A DNA stretch of 64,000 bases from Adiantum capillus-veneris (Eukaryota > Streptophyta > Polypodiopsida > Polypodiales > Pteridaceae), in contig CM043942.1 in assembly GCA_014529385.2 (NCBI GenBank), positions 6,199,001 through 6,263,000 on the forward strand. The letters are read 5' to 3'. How positions within the stretch are numbered: position 1 is the stretch's first letter; the number at the start of each line of letters is the position of its first letter. Below the pieces are notes generated by a model. It was not told the DNA's origin. It did no database searches and saw only the letters and a list, made by a program, of their open reading frames with translations. The position numbers and the translations under genes are program-made. Positions 47,386 to 58,860 of this stretch are shown piece by piece.

Positions 47386-48442
47386 CACAAGGACTTAGGT
47401 AGGTATTCCTACTAACACTCGTCTGATGGTTGCTTGCTTTAGTTTTGGCTAAAGAAATCATTTTTCTTAAGTGGGTCTGGAAGAGGTTATTCCAAGATCA
47501 AGTGGATAGCCAGGAAGCGTGTGTATTGCCCACGGTCTGCGATTAGGTAGATGTAGTTAGGATTTGTAGACTAGAGTAGTTGTTGGTGGTTGAGTGGTTG
47601 AGTGGTTTGTGAGGTGATAAAAGTGTTTGCTAGTCCGTGTGTGGCATTGAAGCATTTTTCTACTCATAGATGCTAAACCCCGTATGATTTGTAGGAGTAG
47701 CTTTAGGTAAGTGATCTGATTTTGATCTAGAGCTATTCATCATTGATTTATTTGCTAAAGTGCTTGTTCGCATTTGAAATCACAAAAAGTTTGCTTTTGA
47801 GAAAAAAATGCAATAATAAGAGTTATGTTGACATTTTTGCATGGTTGATTGGTGTTGAGCATATAAGAGAGCATGTGCAAGGGTTCTGTGAACAAAAATT
47901 GTAATTCTGTAAACTTAGACTTTATACGTGTATAAAGTCTCAAGGGGCATTTGGAGACCATAACTAAAAAATATAATCATAGCAGTGTGTTCAGAAGGGG
48001 GGTTTTACCCCAAGTATACATTGAAACTAGAGTTTTGACCAACTCTTGACACTCAAAAGACACAAGACGGAGTGTCTGAAACAGAAAAAAGAAAAACTTG
48101 TGATTCTGAGGACATTTTTGCATCAAAATTGGTAGAATTTGCTTGAAAACCAGCGCTAGACACTTGGGGATGCTTTTGAATGCATTATGTCCAAAAAATC
48201 AGCAGACATTATACATGTATGATGTTTAAAGGGTGATTCTAGCGGCCAAAATGAAGTTTTGACATTATACCCATCTTCTACATGTTGTGTTGAGCACATA
48301 CACCAAATCTCATATCATTTGGATATATAGATTGAGAGTTAAGGGGATTTTACTCTTTCAGGGGATTCTCTTGTAAAATTGATGATTTTGTGCAATTTTG
48401 ACATCCAAAATTGGCTGTGAGGACATATTTTTGTTCCACACA
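47386..48442 (+). other. Family B leader (left arm)
   Basis: Non-coding. It is related to the element A leader, with palindromes at 47,917 (CTTTATACGTGTATAAAG) and about 48,204. It is mirrored at 50,435-51,483. Confidence 0.75.
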
Positions 48443-48447
48443 CTAAA

Positions 48448-49097
48448 TGTTAAGTATGGAGCCTGATTTACACCTTGTAATTTTCTGTGGTAAAACCGCA
48501 CATTTGTAAGGCCCCCATTATGAGGAGAAGACATCGTGTGTGAAGGAAAATCACTCGCCGAAAACCAAAATTTTCACGGACACAAATCAGGGGCAACTTT
48601 TTTTTCCTTCACCAGAATATTCCTTTTCGTCGAAATATTATGTCCGGACGGAGGACGGCGGCCGAAAAGTGATCGAAAAACGACCGGTCAGTTGGCTGGT
48701 GGCCGGCAGTCAATGGCCAGGGCCGGTGGTCAGAAGTCAATAGCCGGTGGCTGGTGGTCGAATTCAAAAGTGGACTTGTCTTCTCAAGGGCGGTCACACA
48801 TGGGTGGATTGGAGGGTCCGATTTGGACTTATCTACACAAGGGCGGCTATACATGGTTGCCTCTCATGAGAGAGGGCAGCCCTTTTGGCCTATAAAAGGA
48901 GCCCATTTCTACACACATTTTAGAGTGTGAAGTTGATGCAACAAGGTGGGTGTGAGGTGGTGAGAGTGAAGCAAGGCGGGAGCTCTATTAAAGGTATAAT
49001 CCCTTTGTAAACTACTTCTTGTTTTGAAGTACTAAAGCCATTGAGTGGCTGCTTTCCCGTGGACGTAGCCTACATTTGGTGAACCACGTATATCGTG

Positions 49098-49154
<57 letters not shown>

Positions 49155-49239
49155 CTTTAATATCTTGTGTGTGAAATCTATCTCTCTCCATTAGGTAATC
49201 TACTCAAATATCTATTTAGCTACGTCATATTTCCTAACA
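48448..49239 (+). mobile_element. Solo LTR with 5-bp target duplication (left arm)
   Basis: The 792-bp block starts TGTTAAGTATGG and ends TTTCCTAACA, flanked by CTAAA (48,443-48,447 and 49,240-49,244). The leader is continuous across it compared with uninterrupted relatives at 27,540 and 45,980. It has a TATA box (TATAAAAG, 48,891-48,898) and a CCGTGGACGTAGCC ... GAACCACGTATATC segment, like the R/U5 region of many Ty1/copia LTRs. It ends with a CT microsatellite (49,103-49,150). Open frames inside it are not genes. Confidence 0.85.
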
Positions 49240-49635
49240 CTAAAGGGCACCTCTGGTAGAAACATAACTAGAATCTGAGCAAAAGACTTTATACGTTTAT
49301 ACAGTCTTAGAGACCAAATCTGAGGTCAAAAGTTACATCTGAGTGTACCCTTATGATCTAGAGCATTTAGGAAGCATCTAGGCTAAAAGTGATCCAAAAG
49401 TGATATGGTCAATACAAGCTTTCACTTTCCTAGACGCGTATAAAGTAAAAGCTTTCCTAGCCCAAAAGTGATCCAAATTTGATGAAATTTGGCCTAGATG
49501 CTTCCTAAATGCTCTAGATCATAAGGGTACACTCAGATGTAACTTTTGACCTCAGATCTGGTCTCTAAGACTATATACACGTATAAAGTCTTTTTCTCAG
49601 ATTCTAGTTATGTTTCTACCAGAGGTGCCCTTTAG

Positions 49636-49720
49636 TGTTAGGAAATATGACGTAGCTAAATAGATATTTGAGTAGATTACCTAATGGAGAGAGATAGATT
49701 TCACACACAAGAGATTAAAG

Positions 49721-49785
<65 letters not shown>

Positions 49786-50429
49786 CACGATATACGTGGT
49801 TCACCAAATGTAGGCTACGTCCACGGGAAAGCAGCCACTCAATGGCTTTAGTATTTCAAAACAAGAAGTAGTTTACAAAGGGATTATACCTTTAATAGAG
49901 ATCCCGCCTTGCTTCACTCTCACCACCTCACACCCACCTTGTTGCATCAACTTCACACTCTGAAATGTGTGTAGAAATGGCCTCCTTTTATAGGCCAAAA
50001 GGGCTGCCCACTCTCATGAGAGGCAGCCATGTATAAGCGCCCTTGTGTAGATAAGTCCAAATCGGACCCTCCAATCCGCCCATGTGTGGCCGCCCTTGAG
50101 AAGACAAGTCCACTTTTGAATTCGGCCACCGGCCGGCTATTGACTTCTGACCACCGGCCACTGGCCATTGACTATCGGCCACCGGCCAACTGATCGGTCG
50201 TTTTCCGACCACTTTCCGGCCGCCGTCCTCGGCCATAATATTTCGACGAAAAGGAATATTCTGGCGAAGGAAAAAAAAAGTTGCCCCTGATTTGTGGCCG
50301 TGAAAATTTTGGTTTCCGGTGAGTGATTTTCCTTCACACACGATGGCTTCTCCTCATAATGGGGGCCTTACAAATGTGCGGTTTTACCATAGAAAATTAC
50401 AAGGGGTAAATCAGGCTCCATACTTAACA
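49636..50429 (-). mobile_element. Solo LTR (right arm, inverted partner)
   Basis: Mirror copy of 48,448-49,239, flanked by TTTAG on both sides (49,631-49,635 and 50,430-50,434). It contains the GA run at about 49,727-49,781. Confidence 0.85.
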
Positions 50430-51483
50430 TTTAGTGTGTGGAACAAAAATATGTCCTCACAGCCAATTTTGGATGTCAAAATTGCACAAAATCATCAATT
50501 TTACAAGAGAATCCCCTGAAAGAGTAAAATCCCCTTAACTCTCAATCTATATATCCAAATGATATGAGATTTGGTGTATGTGCTCAACACGACATGTAGA
50601 AGATGGGTATAATGTCAAAACTTCATTTTGGCCGCTAGAATCACCCTTTAGACATCATACATGTATAATATCTGCTGATTTTTTGGACAGAATGCATTCA
50701 CAAGCATCCCCAAGTGTCTAGCGCTGGTTTTCAAGCAAATTCTATCAATTTTCATGCAAAAATGTCCTCAGAATCACAAGTTTTTCTTTTTTCTGTTTCA
50801 AACACTCCGTCTTGTGTCTTTTGGGTGTCGAGAGTTGGTCAAAACTCTAGTTTCAATGTATACTTGGGGTAAAACCCCCCTTCTGAACACACTGCTGTGA
50901 TTATATTTTTTAGTTATGGTCTCCAGATGCCCCTTGAGACTTTATACGTGTATAAAGTCTAAGTTTACAGAATTACAATTTTTGTTCACAGAACCCTTGC
51001 ACATACCCTCTTATATGCTCAACACCAATCAGCCATGCAAAAATGTCAACAGAAATCTTATTATTGCATTTTTTTCTCAAAAGCAAACTTTTTGTGATTT
51101 CAAATGCGAACAAGCACATTAGCAAATAAATCAATGATGAATAGCTCTAGATCAAAATCAGATCACTTACCTAAACCTACTCCTACAAATCATATGGGGT
51201 TTAGCATCTATGAGTAGAAAAATGCTTCAATGCCACACACGGACTAGCAAACACTTTTATCACCTCACAAACCACTCAACCACCAACAACTACTCTAATC
51301 TACAAATCCTAACTACATCTACCTAGTCGCAGAGCGTCGGCAATACACACGCTTCCTGGCTATCCACTTGATCTTGGAATAACCTCTTCCAGACCCACTT
51401 AAGAAAAATGCTTTCTTTAGCCAAAACTAAAGCAAGCAACCATCAGACGAGTGTTAGTAGGAATACCTACCTAAGTCCTTGTG

Positions 51484-51501
51484 TCCCCAGCAACGGCGCC
51501 A
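51484..51501 (-). promoter_or_regulatory. Primer binding site, tRNA-Asp type (family B, right arm)
   Basis: The reverse complement reads TGGCGCCGTTGCTGGGGA, one mismatch to the expected tRNA-Asp complement, directly inside the minus-strand LTR. Confidence 0.85.
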
Positions 51502-51502
51502 A

Positions 51503-52457
51503 TGTTGTGGGAGCGAATCACACCACCCATAAAGTGTATGCAACACAACCTAGATCAACATAATGTCAATCGAGGACACATATGACACGATAGGCACACG
51601 GAGGAAATCTCTTTAGCTTGTCAGGCTGAGACCATCCTATGCATACAACACTCTGGAAGGCCAACTAAACCACAACCTAGAATCTCACTACTCTCAACTA
51701 CACCACCTACCCACATACACACAAATGGAAGGAAACTCATTAAACCATGCCAAAATCATACGAAACTTAAGGAAAATCATCCCCTCACTAGGATACACTT
51801 GTCCCAAATCCTCTACACTCAAAACCCTTGCTCTAAACCTATCTGCAAAAAATGCGTATAAAGACAGACCAGGATTCTGAAGTGTCTGAAACTGAATTCT
51901 ATGCCGAGTACTTATGTGTAGCTTATGTCACCACGATTCTAACGTCTACTTGCACGTAGAAAATAGACATCATTTGATATACTTACGACCGCGAGTAGCT
52001 CGTAGATGCGCGAGCGCATCTACGAGCGGGTATGCTCTGTTCCGTGAGAATGTTTGGCGTTGTCGCGTAGCTTTTGGTGAGGCTAACATGATGGTGAAGT
52101 CGGATCTACAATGCGATGAACGAGTGGGGAGTAGCGCCAAGAATGAAGCTCACGCTCTCTCTCTCTCTGACACATAGAAGACGTCATCTTAAAACTTATG
52201 ATTATGATAAAATTTTTCCTTACAAATGACCTAGGTATCTTATATACTAAGGTCACCTTAGGTTAAACCTAAAATAGAGTTCAAGGGGTAAAATGGATTT
52301 GTATGTACAGTCAGGAAGTGCCATTTCACCCCTGCTTCTGTAACTAGACTACCTACTTATTACAAATGATGTTTATAACCATAATCCATAGCATTTCATA
52401 ACTCTCAGAGAATAAGGCTTTGTTGAGTTATGTCGTGTTGTTGACCCATTGTCAACA
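51503..52457 (-). repeat. Family B 5' LTR (right arm), inserted in CACTA copy 2
   Basis: On the minus strand it runs TGTTGACAATGGGTCAAC ... CCCACAACA. It interrupts the CACTA transposase right after AIKD/SIKD-FLTDV. This is probably the original insertion from which the inverted copy was made. Confidence 0.85.
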
Positions 52458-54545
52458 CATCTGTCAAAAAATCCTTTATGGAAATTGGTAAGATAGACTG
52501 TAAAAATTTGTGCCAATTGTGGAATTTAAGACCACTAAGATTATCATCTCTCGTAAAAGTCATTTTCAAACATTGCATGCACCCAGTGGGAGTCTTGCAT
52601 GAAGATATAGTCTTCTTCACTTGTTGCTCTTCTGCACGACTCAAAACCCATGTACCTTTTGGTATAGCAAACTTTCCATTGGGTTCAAGTCAAGGCCACA
52701 TCTCTAGCATTCGACCCACAGCCTGTAGGTCATCACTTTGGGCCTTGCTCTCCCGTTTTCCAGTGATGGTTTTCCATATGATCTCCCCCACATTCTTGAA
52801 GAAGTGCATTGGGTCGAGCAGATGATTAATTAGCAGGTCACTCCAATATGGGAGTTGATGGAAAATAGAAAATCTTTTCATTCCAGGTGGCATGAAATCT
52901 CTCCTCTCCAGCCACATGTTTTTCCAATTGCTCGCTTTTAGTGGATGCATGCCATGTTTGCATATGTTTGGTCCACGTAGCTCATTTCCTTCATGAAAAA
53001 ATCCACCATGCTCCTCATAAATTGTCTTATTCAAATGATCAGAGCAACGGAAGCCAAGTCGAGGACCACATTTTGGACATGCATGATTGCCCGAGTAACT
53101 CAAGACTAAAAAATCACAAAATTAAAATACAAAAGCGTTGGTATAACCAGGAATAACATGTGTGTGAGGTTTCAAAGGCACTTACCTGAACACTCACCAA
53201 AGCCTGGCCAATTGTGCATGGTCCACATGAAAATTCCTTGCACATGCACATTTTGTTGTCTAATTGGTTGGAACATATCAACCACATTGATTCTTATCCA
53301 CAAGATTTGGAGCTCTTCAATAAGTGGAGCCAGATAGACGTCCATGTTCTTTGCATTGTGCTTTCTGTGGATGATCAGAGACAACAACAGATGGCCCTTC
53401 TTCATAGCTAGCCATGGTGGAAGATTATAATTAACCAATCAAATAGGCCACGTGCTCCATGAAGAGCTCCGTAATCCAAATGGGTTTACTTCGTCCATTG
53501 CCAGACCAAAGTGGATACATCAAGGCTCATTCTTAAATGTAGGCCAACTTTCCTCTATGTGCTTCCATGCACAAGAGTCAGCAGGTACCCGCATCACATC
53601 ATATGACGATCTAGTATTTGAGTGTCATGTCATCAAAGCGGCTATAGACTTGCACCTGAACATGCTCTTTATCCTTGGAATGATAGGAAAGTGTCAAAGA
53701 ACCTTTAAGGGGTAAATTTTCCTTGTGTGTCCTCTTATACCTGTTTGATCCACAATTGGGACACTGTTCCAATTCTCCATACTCATTGCAAAAAAGTAAA
53801 CAATCATTAGGACATGCATGTATTTTGTGATAATCCAAGCCCAAATTAGTAAGAATCTTTTTAGCGGCTGGACGGATAGGGGACATGTGATTCCCTTCTG
53901 GCAAGATTTGCTCGTTGAGAAACCTATCGTTACATGAACAAGTTAACCCCTTGATCACATTATTGAATTGTGATTTGCACTTTATCATGCTTAGGATACA
54001 ATTTATTTACCTAAAAAGCTCTATGACGAAGACGTCAGACCACCCATAGATAGACTGAAAATTAAGCATTGCCGAAGCGGAACGGAGAACTGAGAGTTTT
54101 GCACCATTGTAAAGGGGTATACGTGTACCATCTCGCCCTCTTTATCATTGCTATCATGCTGTTGATATGAACGGGATGACTGAGGTTGATTCGTAGTATT
54201 ACCTTGAATGTTGTCGTCTTCTATGTTTTCAATGATGAGATCCATGTCAAAGAACACGTCTAACCTGCTCTATCTCTACTTCTTGAAATGCCGCATCAGG
54301 TATTGGTTGGGAGGACTCAGTCAATGGCTGTTCATTTGAAAATTTTCTTCTCTGGGATGAAGTTGGAGCAATGTCTACTTGCAAAGGTTGATCTATTGTC
54401 TCTGGACCATAAGATTGATAATCATAGGTCTTGTAGTTGCTCTATGGGAAAGAGACCGTTATTACGTATGTGTTGGTCGCAGATTTTTCGTTTTTGAAAG
54501 ATCTGATGCTTGCAATGCGCACAAGGACACACCATCCTATCGTCC
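52458..54545 (-). pseudogene. CACTA (En/Spm) TNP2-type transposase, copy 2
   Basis: The minus strand carries an N-terminal CPCAHCKH motif (about 54,530), DMDLIIENIEDDNI (54,250), LGLDYHKIHACPNDCLLFCN with CPNCGSNRYKR (53,850-53,740), and VNYNLPPWLAMKKGHLLLSL with DVYLAPLIEELQILW (53,438-53,300). After an intron (about 53,186-53,105; GTAAGT donor, TTTTTTAG acceptor) come SGNHACPKCGPRLGFRCSDH, PYWSDLLINHLLDPMHFFKN and NLSGLKFHNWHKFLQSILPI. It is about 90 percent like copy 1 by eye and lacks that copy's internal duplication. The 3' third is displaced by the family B LTR. Stops are present. Confidence 0.85.
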
Positions 54546-56030
54546 ATACTTTATCTACCAATGATGCAACAAGTAATTAAATCACTCTTGTTATAACTAT
54601 ACACTATTAACTACATGACAATACATGACAACCTCACATTCTCTAGCCATGTACGATCCCTGTACACCTTGGTCTAGAGGTGCACGGAGATTAGGACCAC
54701 ACGGTAATAATCTCGTCTTTATTGTTCAATGACTATATATTAGTGTTAACGTTTTTGAAGTCTTTGTGCACTTTTGAAGTCCGATTGTGTTATTTTACTT
54801 CATTCATCAAAGTCCGTTTGCGCTTTGAAGTATACAAGTCATTTTCAAAGTCCGTTTGCGTTTTTTCAACTATTTGCCGCTAGCTCTAACAACCTCACAT
54901 TCTCTAGCCATGCTCGATCCCCATACACCTCGGTTTCGAGGTCCACGGAGATTAGGAGCAGAGGGTAATAATCTCGTATTTATTGGTCAATGACTATATA
55001 TTAGTGTTTTTGAAGTCTGTGTGCGCTTTTGAAGTCCGATTGCATTATTTTACTTCGTTTATCAAAATCTGTTTGCATTTTTTGAAGTACACAAGTCATT
55101 TCAAAAGTCCGTTTGTATTTTTCTTACTATTTGCCGCTAGTTCTAACCTAACCTATAACTTAAACCTAACCTATAACCTATAACCTAACCTAACCTAACC
55201 TTTAACTTAACCTAAATTATAGTCCATAACCTAACTTTTTACCCATAACCTAACCTAACCTAACCTATAACCTAACCTAACCGAAGTCTGTTTACTTTTT
55301 TGAAATACACGAGTTATTTTCGAAGTTTGTTTGCATTTTTTCTATTGTTTGTTGCTAGCTCTAGCCTAACCTATAGCCTACCTAACCTATAACCTAACTT
55401 AGAACCTAAACCTAACCTAACCTAACCTATAACCTAACATATAACCTAAACCTAACTAATAACCTAACCTAACCGAAGTCCGTTTGCATTTTTTGAAGTA
55501 CACAAGTCATTTTTGAAGTTCGTTTGGTTTTTTTTACTACTTGCCGCTAGCTCTAACCTGACCTATAACCTAAACCTAACCTATAACCTATAACCTAAAA
55601 TAACCAAAGTCCGTTTTGCATTTTTTGATGTACACAAGTCATTTCCGAAGTTTGTTTACAGTTTTTTAACTACTTGTCGCTATCTCTAACCTAACCTACC
55701 CTAACCTACAACTTAACCTATAACCTAAACATAACCTAACCTAACCTATAACTTATAACCTAACGTAACCTAACCTATAACTTAAACATAACCTAACCAA
55801 AGTTCATTCGCGTTTATTAAAGTACGTGAGTCATTTTTGAAGTTTGTTTGTATTCTTTTTACTATTTTTAGCTAGCTTTAACCTAACCTATAACCTAAAC
55901 CTAATATAACTTAACTTAACCTAACCTAACCTATAACTTATAACCTAAACCTAGCTGAACCGTTTGCATTCTTTGAAGTACACGAGTCATTTTCAAAGTT
56001 CGTTTGTGATTTTTTTACTATTTGCTGCCG
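54546..56030. repeat. CACTA subterminal array with telomere-like runs, copy 2
   Basis: Same architecture as 42,240-43,361 but longer. Units with GAAGTCCGTTTGCATTTTTT, CACAAGTCATTT, TTGCCGCTAGCTCTAACC and CCTAA/CCTATAA runs recur near 55,080, 55,285, 55,475, 55,610, 55,800 and 55,960. It ends exactly where the family C LTR begins. No CACTACAAG-type terminus is visible. Confidence 0.8.
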
Positions 56031-56959
56031 TGTTAGAAGCTGGACACACCCTACGAAAACTGACTACTCGGTAGATTATCATTTTTTGTAATTATTCATT
56101 TATTGAGAAAACTCGACATTTCACCTTGTAAATATTGGGGCTTACAGAAGTTTCCAGATTGTATCTCAATTTTGATAGTTAGATTGAGTAGATGGTTGAT
56201 TTGGAATTTTAGGGTTTGAGAATTGTAAGGTATTTATACCACTTTTTGACCTTAATGAAAAGACCTTTTGTCATTTTTAAAAAGTTTTGAAGTCTGCGAG
56301 TGAGCGTACTGTGTACGAGAGAGAGTGTGAGCTTCATCTTGACGCTACGTGTGCATCGGTGGTCGGAATCGAGTGTGGAGAAGTGTAGCGTGTTGCCCCC
56401 GACGAGAGCTACGTGTCGATACCTACATTGCGCGTGTACGGTCCGATTTTGCGAGCTCCATCTACGAGCTTCATCTAGTGATTCGGTGAGCATACGTTGT
56501 CCAATTTTGCATTGCAGCATATCCACGTGTTCACATTGAGTAGAGCTACACATTAGGCACTTTAGATATCGGAAACGAAGATCTGCAAATTTCGTCTAGA
56601 CATCCTACGTGATTTTGCATCGGGTGTTGTGGGTTGGGTTTTGGTTCGTAGACCTTAGGGGGAGCGACCTATTTGTGTTAGTAGGGTCTCCTTCAAGTTC
56701 TGTGGTGTTTCGAGATTGTTTGATGGGTGTTCGGCTCTAGAAAGCGTTGTAGGAAGTTTCCTCTCATGCACTCTTGAAGACTGTGACTTAGACATTGGGT
56801 AGAGACCTCTGTAGGAATTAGTTAAGAGTCGGTCCAGTGTAGGTTGACACCTTATGCTTGCTTCCACGTGCCTGCGGGTCGAGCTTTGTCCTTAGCTCAC
56901 AAATCTTGTTAGGTGAGTTCTCGCTGTGCTGACGTTCGTCGTGGCGTATCCGTCCAACA
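56031..56959 (+). repeat. 5' LTR of element C
   Basis: It starts TGTTAGAAGC and ends CGTATCCGTCCAACA before the primer site. The second half is clearly related to the element A LTR (GTGGTCGGAATC, GAGCTACACATTAGGCACTT, CTTGCTTCCACGTGCCTGCG). A TATA-like TATTTATACC is at about 56,231. The 5' boundary is inferred from the TG and the end of the CACTA array. Confidence 0.65.
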
Positions 56960-56960
56960 T

Positions 56961-56978
56961 TAGCGCCACTGCCGGGGA
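56961..56978 (+). promoter_or_regulatory. Primer binding site, tRNA-Asp type (element C)
   Basis: TAGCGCCACTGCCGGGGA has two mismatches to the tRNA-Asp complement, one base after the LTR. Confidence 0.7.
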
Positions 56979-58860
56979 CGAAAACCTTAGGTAGGTGATC
57001 GAGACTAGTCCTTGAGGATAGGTATTTTTGGCTTGCCAAGAGTCTCGTTTTACATTTAGATAGGACCAGGGTGGAGGACTCTCTAGGTCTTAGAGGGAGG
57101 CTAGGAAGCATGTGTCTAGCCTAGATCCTTCGACTTAGGTGGATTTAGGTAGACTGAGATAGTTTTAGATATTAGTTGAGTTCGAGAGTAGGAGTTGGAG
57201 TGGTAGAAGCGGTGAGAGGAGAGCTTGAGAGTCCGGAGAGGCCAGAGAGCAACCAAAACACCATTATCACCATTTCACATGATGAGTAGGAGTAGAGTAA
57301 GTAGGACATCATGATTCAGGATCTAGAGCACTTCATGCATATATACTTGCTTGGTAAATTCATCACAAGGTTGTAAAAGACGCAAAAAGACGCAAAAGTG
57401 TGTTTGAAATCTGAAGTGAAGTCCAAAAGTTACTGAGTGTTTCTGATAGAGCTGCAAAGCACCAGAAGCATTTCTGTCAGGAAAATTTTTAATTGTAAGC
57501 TAGGACACATCCTATGCGTAGGATGTCTACAGGCTAATCTGATGGGAATTTTGGAATTTTGAGTTGACCAGTGTGTTCAGAAGGTGGGGTTTACCCTATT
57601 TTCAACTGGAAAGTGGAAATTTGACCATATCTTGACAGGATAAGGCCAGATAGACTGAAATTGCCAGACATCCTACCCAAATTGTGCCACAGCATTATTT
57701 TACGACCAAAACCATAGGATGGCTGCATGAGCATGATCTGCATGATATATTGAGTGACTGAGAGGGGTTTCATCTCATTTGGGTGAGAAAATTGGGTTCA
57801 AAGCAGACTTTAGCACTTTTGACTGAAAAAGACAAGAACAGCTAAAATTGGGGACTTTTGAAATCCAAGCCAAAATCTAAGCATACCACTGGGTTGATGA
57901 CATCAAGGGGAAGCTGTGGGTCAAGTCTGGGGTCAAACATGCCAAAAACACATCCTACACGTAGGATGTCTTCTGTGTGATTTTACACTCCAAACCTAAT
58001 TTTGAGCATACCAAAGTGATCAGCAACTCAAGGGGAGCCTGTGTTTTGAATTTGAAGCCATTCTGATGAAAAAGACATCCTACACGTAGTATGTCTAAAG
58101 CAAGAAATTGAAGCCATATACTGACTGTGGGCATAGCAAGGTGTTGTATAGCCTGAGGCAAGCCTCCTAGTCAATTTTGGTCCAAATTGGAGTTGATTTG
58201 ACTTGGGAAATCATCAGAACAGACATTAGGGTTCTTGAACAGATTCTTGATCATTTGACCAGCCTACAAGTGTCAGAATCAAAAAGTAAAAATAGCTATG
58301 GACTCAGTACATCAAGGGGAATCCATAGTGCAAAAATCCAGGCAAAACAGAGCAGGAGATATCCTACGCGTAGGATGTCTACTGGGGCCTACTGAAGAGA
58401 AAATTTGACTTAAGGGTTCCAGAACTTCTTTTAGAAGTGAATTTGGACCTTGTTTGTCCATTAAACGGAGCAAAGACTGAATTCAGACTTTTTCACGTAA
58501 ATTGACCAACATCCGAGGGAAGTACAGTTCCAGAGTAGCAAACCTAATCCAGAGCATCAACAGTGTATAAAATACAGTAGTGGTTGAGAGTAACTCTCCA
58601 GTTATACCAATCATTACTAAGATAACCTCTAGCAGTTAAATGCTTTGATTCGATTGCCGAAATTAAATGCTTGTGTACAGGTATATTCAGTAGCAAAGCA
58701 AGAAGTTGTGCGGAGACTGATCCTTTGCCAGGTGAGTGGTTGGATTTGTGATAAATTGCATTGATAAGTTTGATGAATTTAAGATCAGGAAGATACATTT
58801 TTAGAGACTAGAAGGTGGCAAGTGACCAAGGTAGCTTAGTGTCCACCAAGGAGAGTGTAA
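56979..58860 (+). other. Leader of element C with palindromes
   Basis: Non-coding and homologous to the element A leader. Palindromes lie at about 57,507 (ATCCTATGCGTAGGAT), 57,950 (ATCCTACACGTAGGAT), 58,074 and 58,358. From 58,400 to 58,860 there is no repeat or gene I can name. Confidence 0.75.

Larger units (their letters stand above)
46023..52867. repeat. Giant inverted duplication, arms about 3.36 kb
   Basis: Left arm 46,023-49,383 and right arm 49,492-52,867 are inverted copies around a roughly 108-bp spacer; the axis is near 49,437. Mirrored in order are a CACTA fragment, family B LTR, primer site, leader, a 0.79 kb solo LTR with its target duplications, and the last leader piece. Primer sites at 47,368 and 51,501 and solo LTR ends at 48,448 and 50,429 are equidistant from the axis within a few bases. 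The right arm continues naturally into CACTA copy 2; the left arm ends abruptly. The left arm is therefore the derived copy. Confidence 0.85.

Noticed and set aside
48536-50341. Open frames of about 118 codons on both sides of the inverted repeat axis
   Set aside because: They lie inside a non-coding solo LTR and are mirror copies of each other.
56209-57111. Minus-strand frames in the element C LTR
   Set aside because: They are antisense to the LTR and primer site and not conserved as protein.
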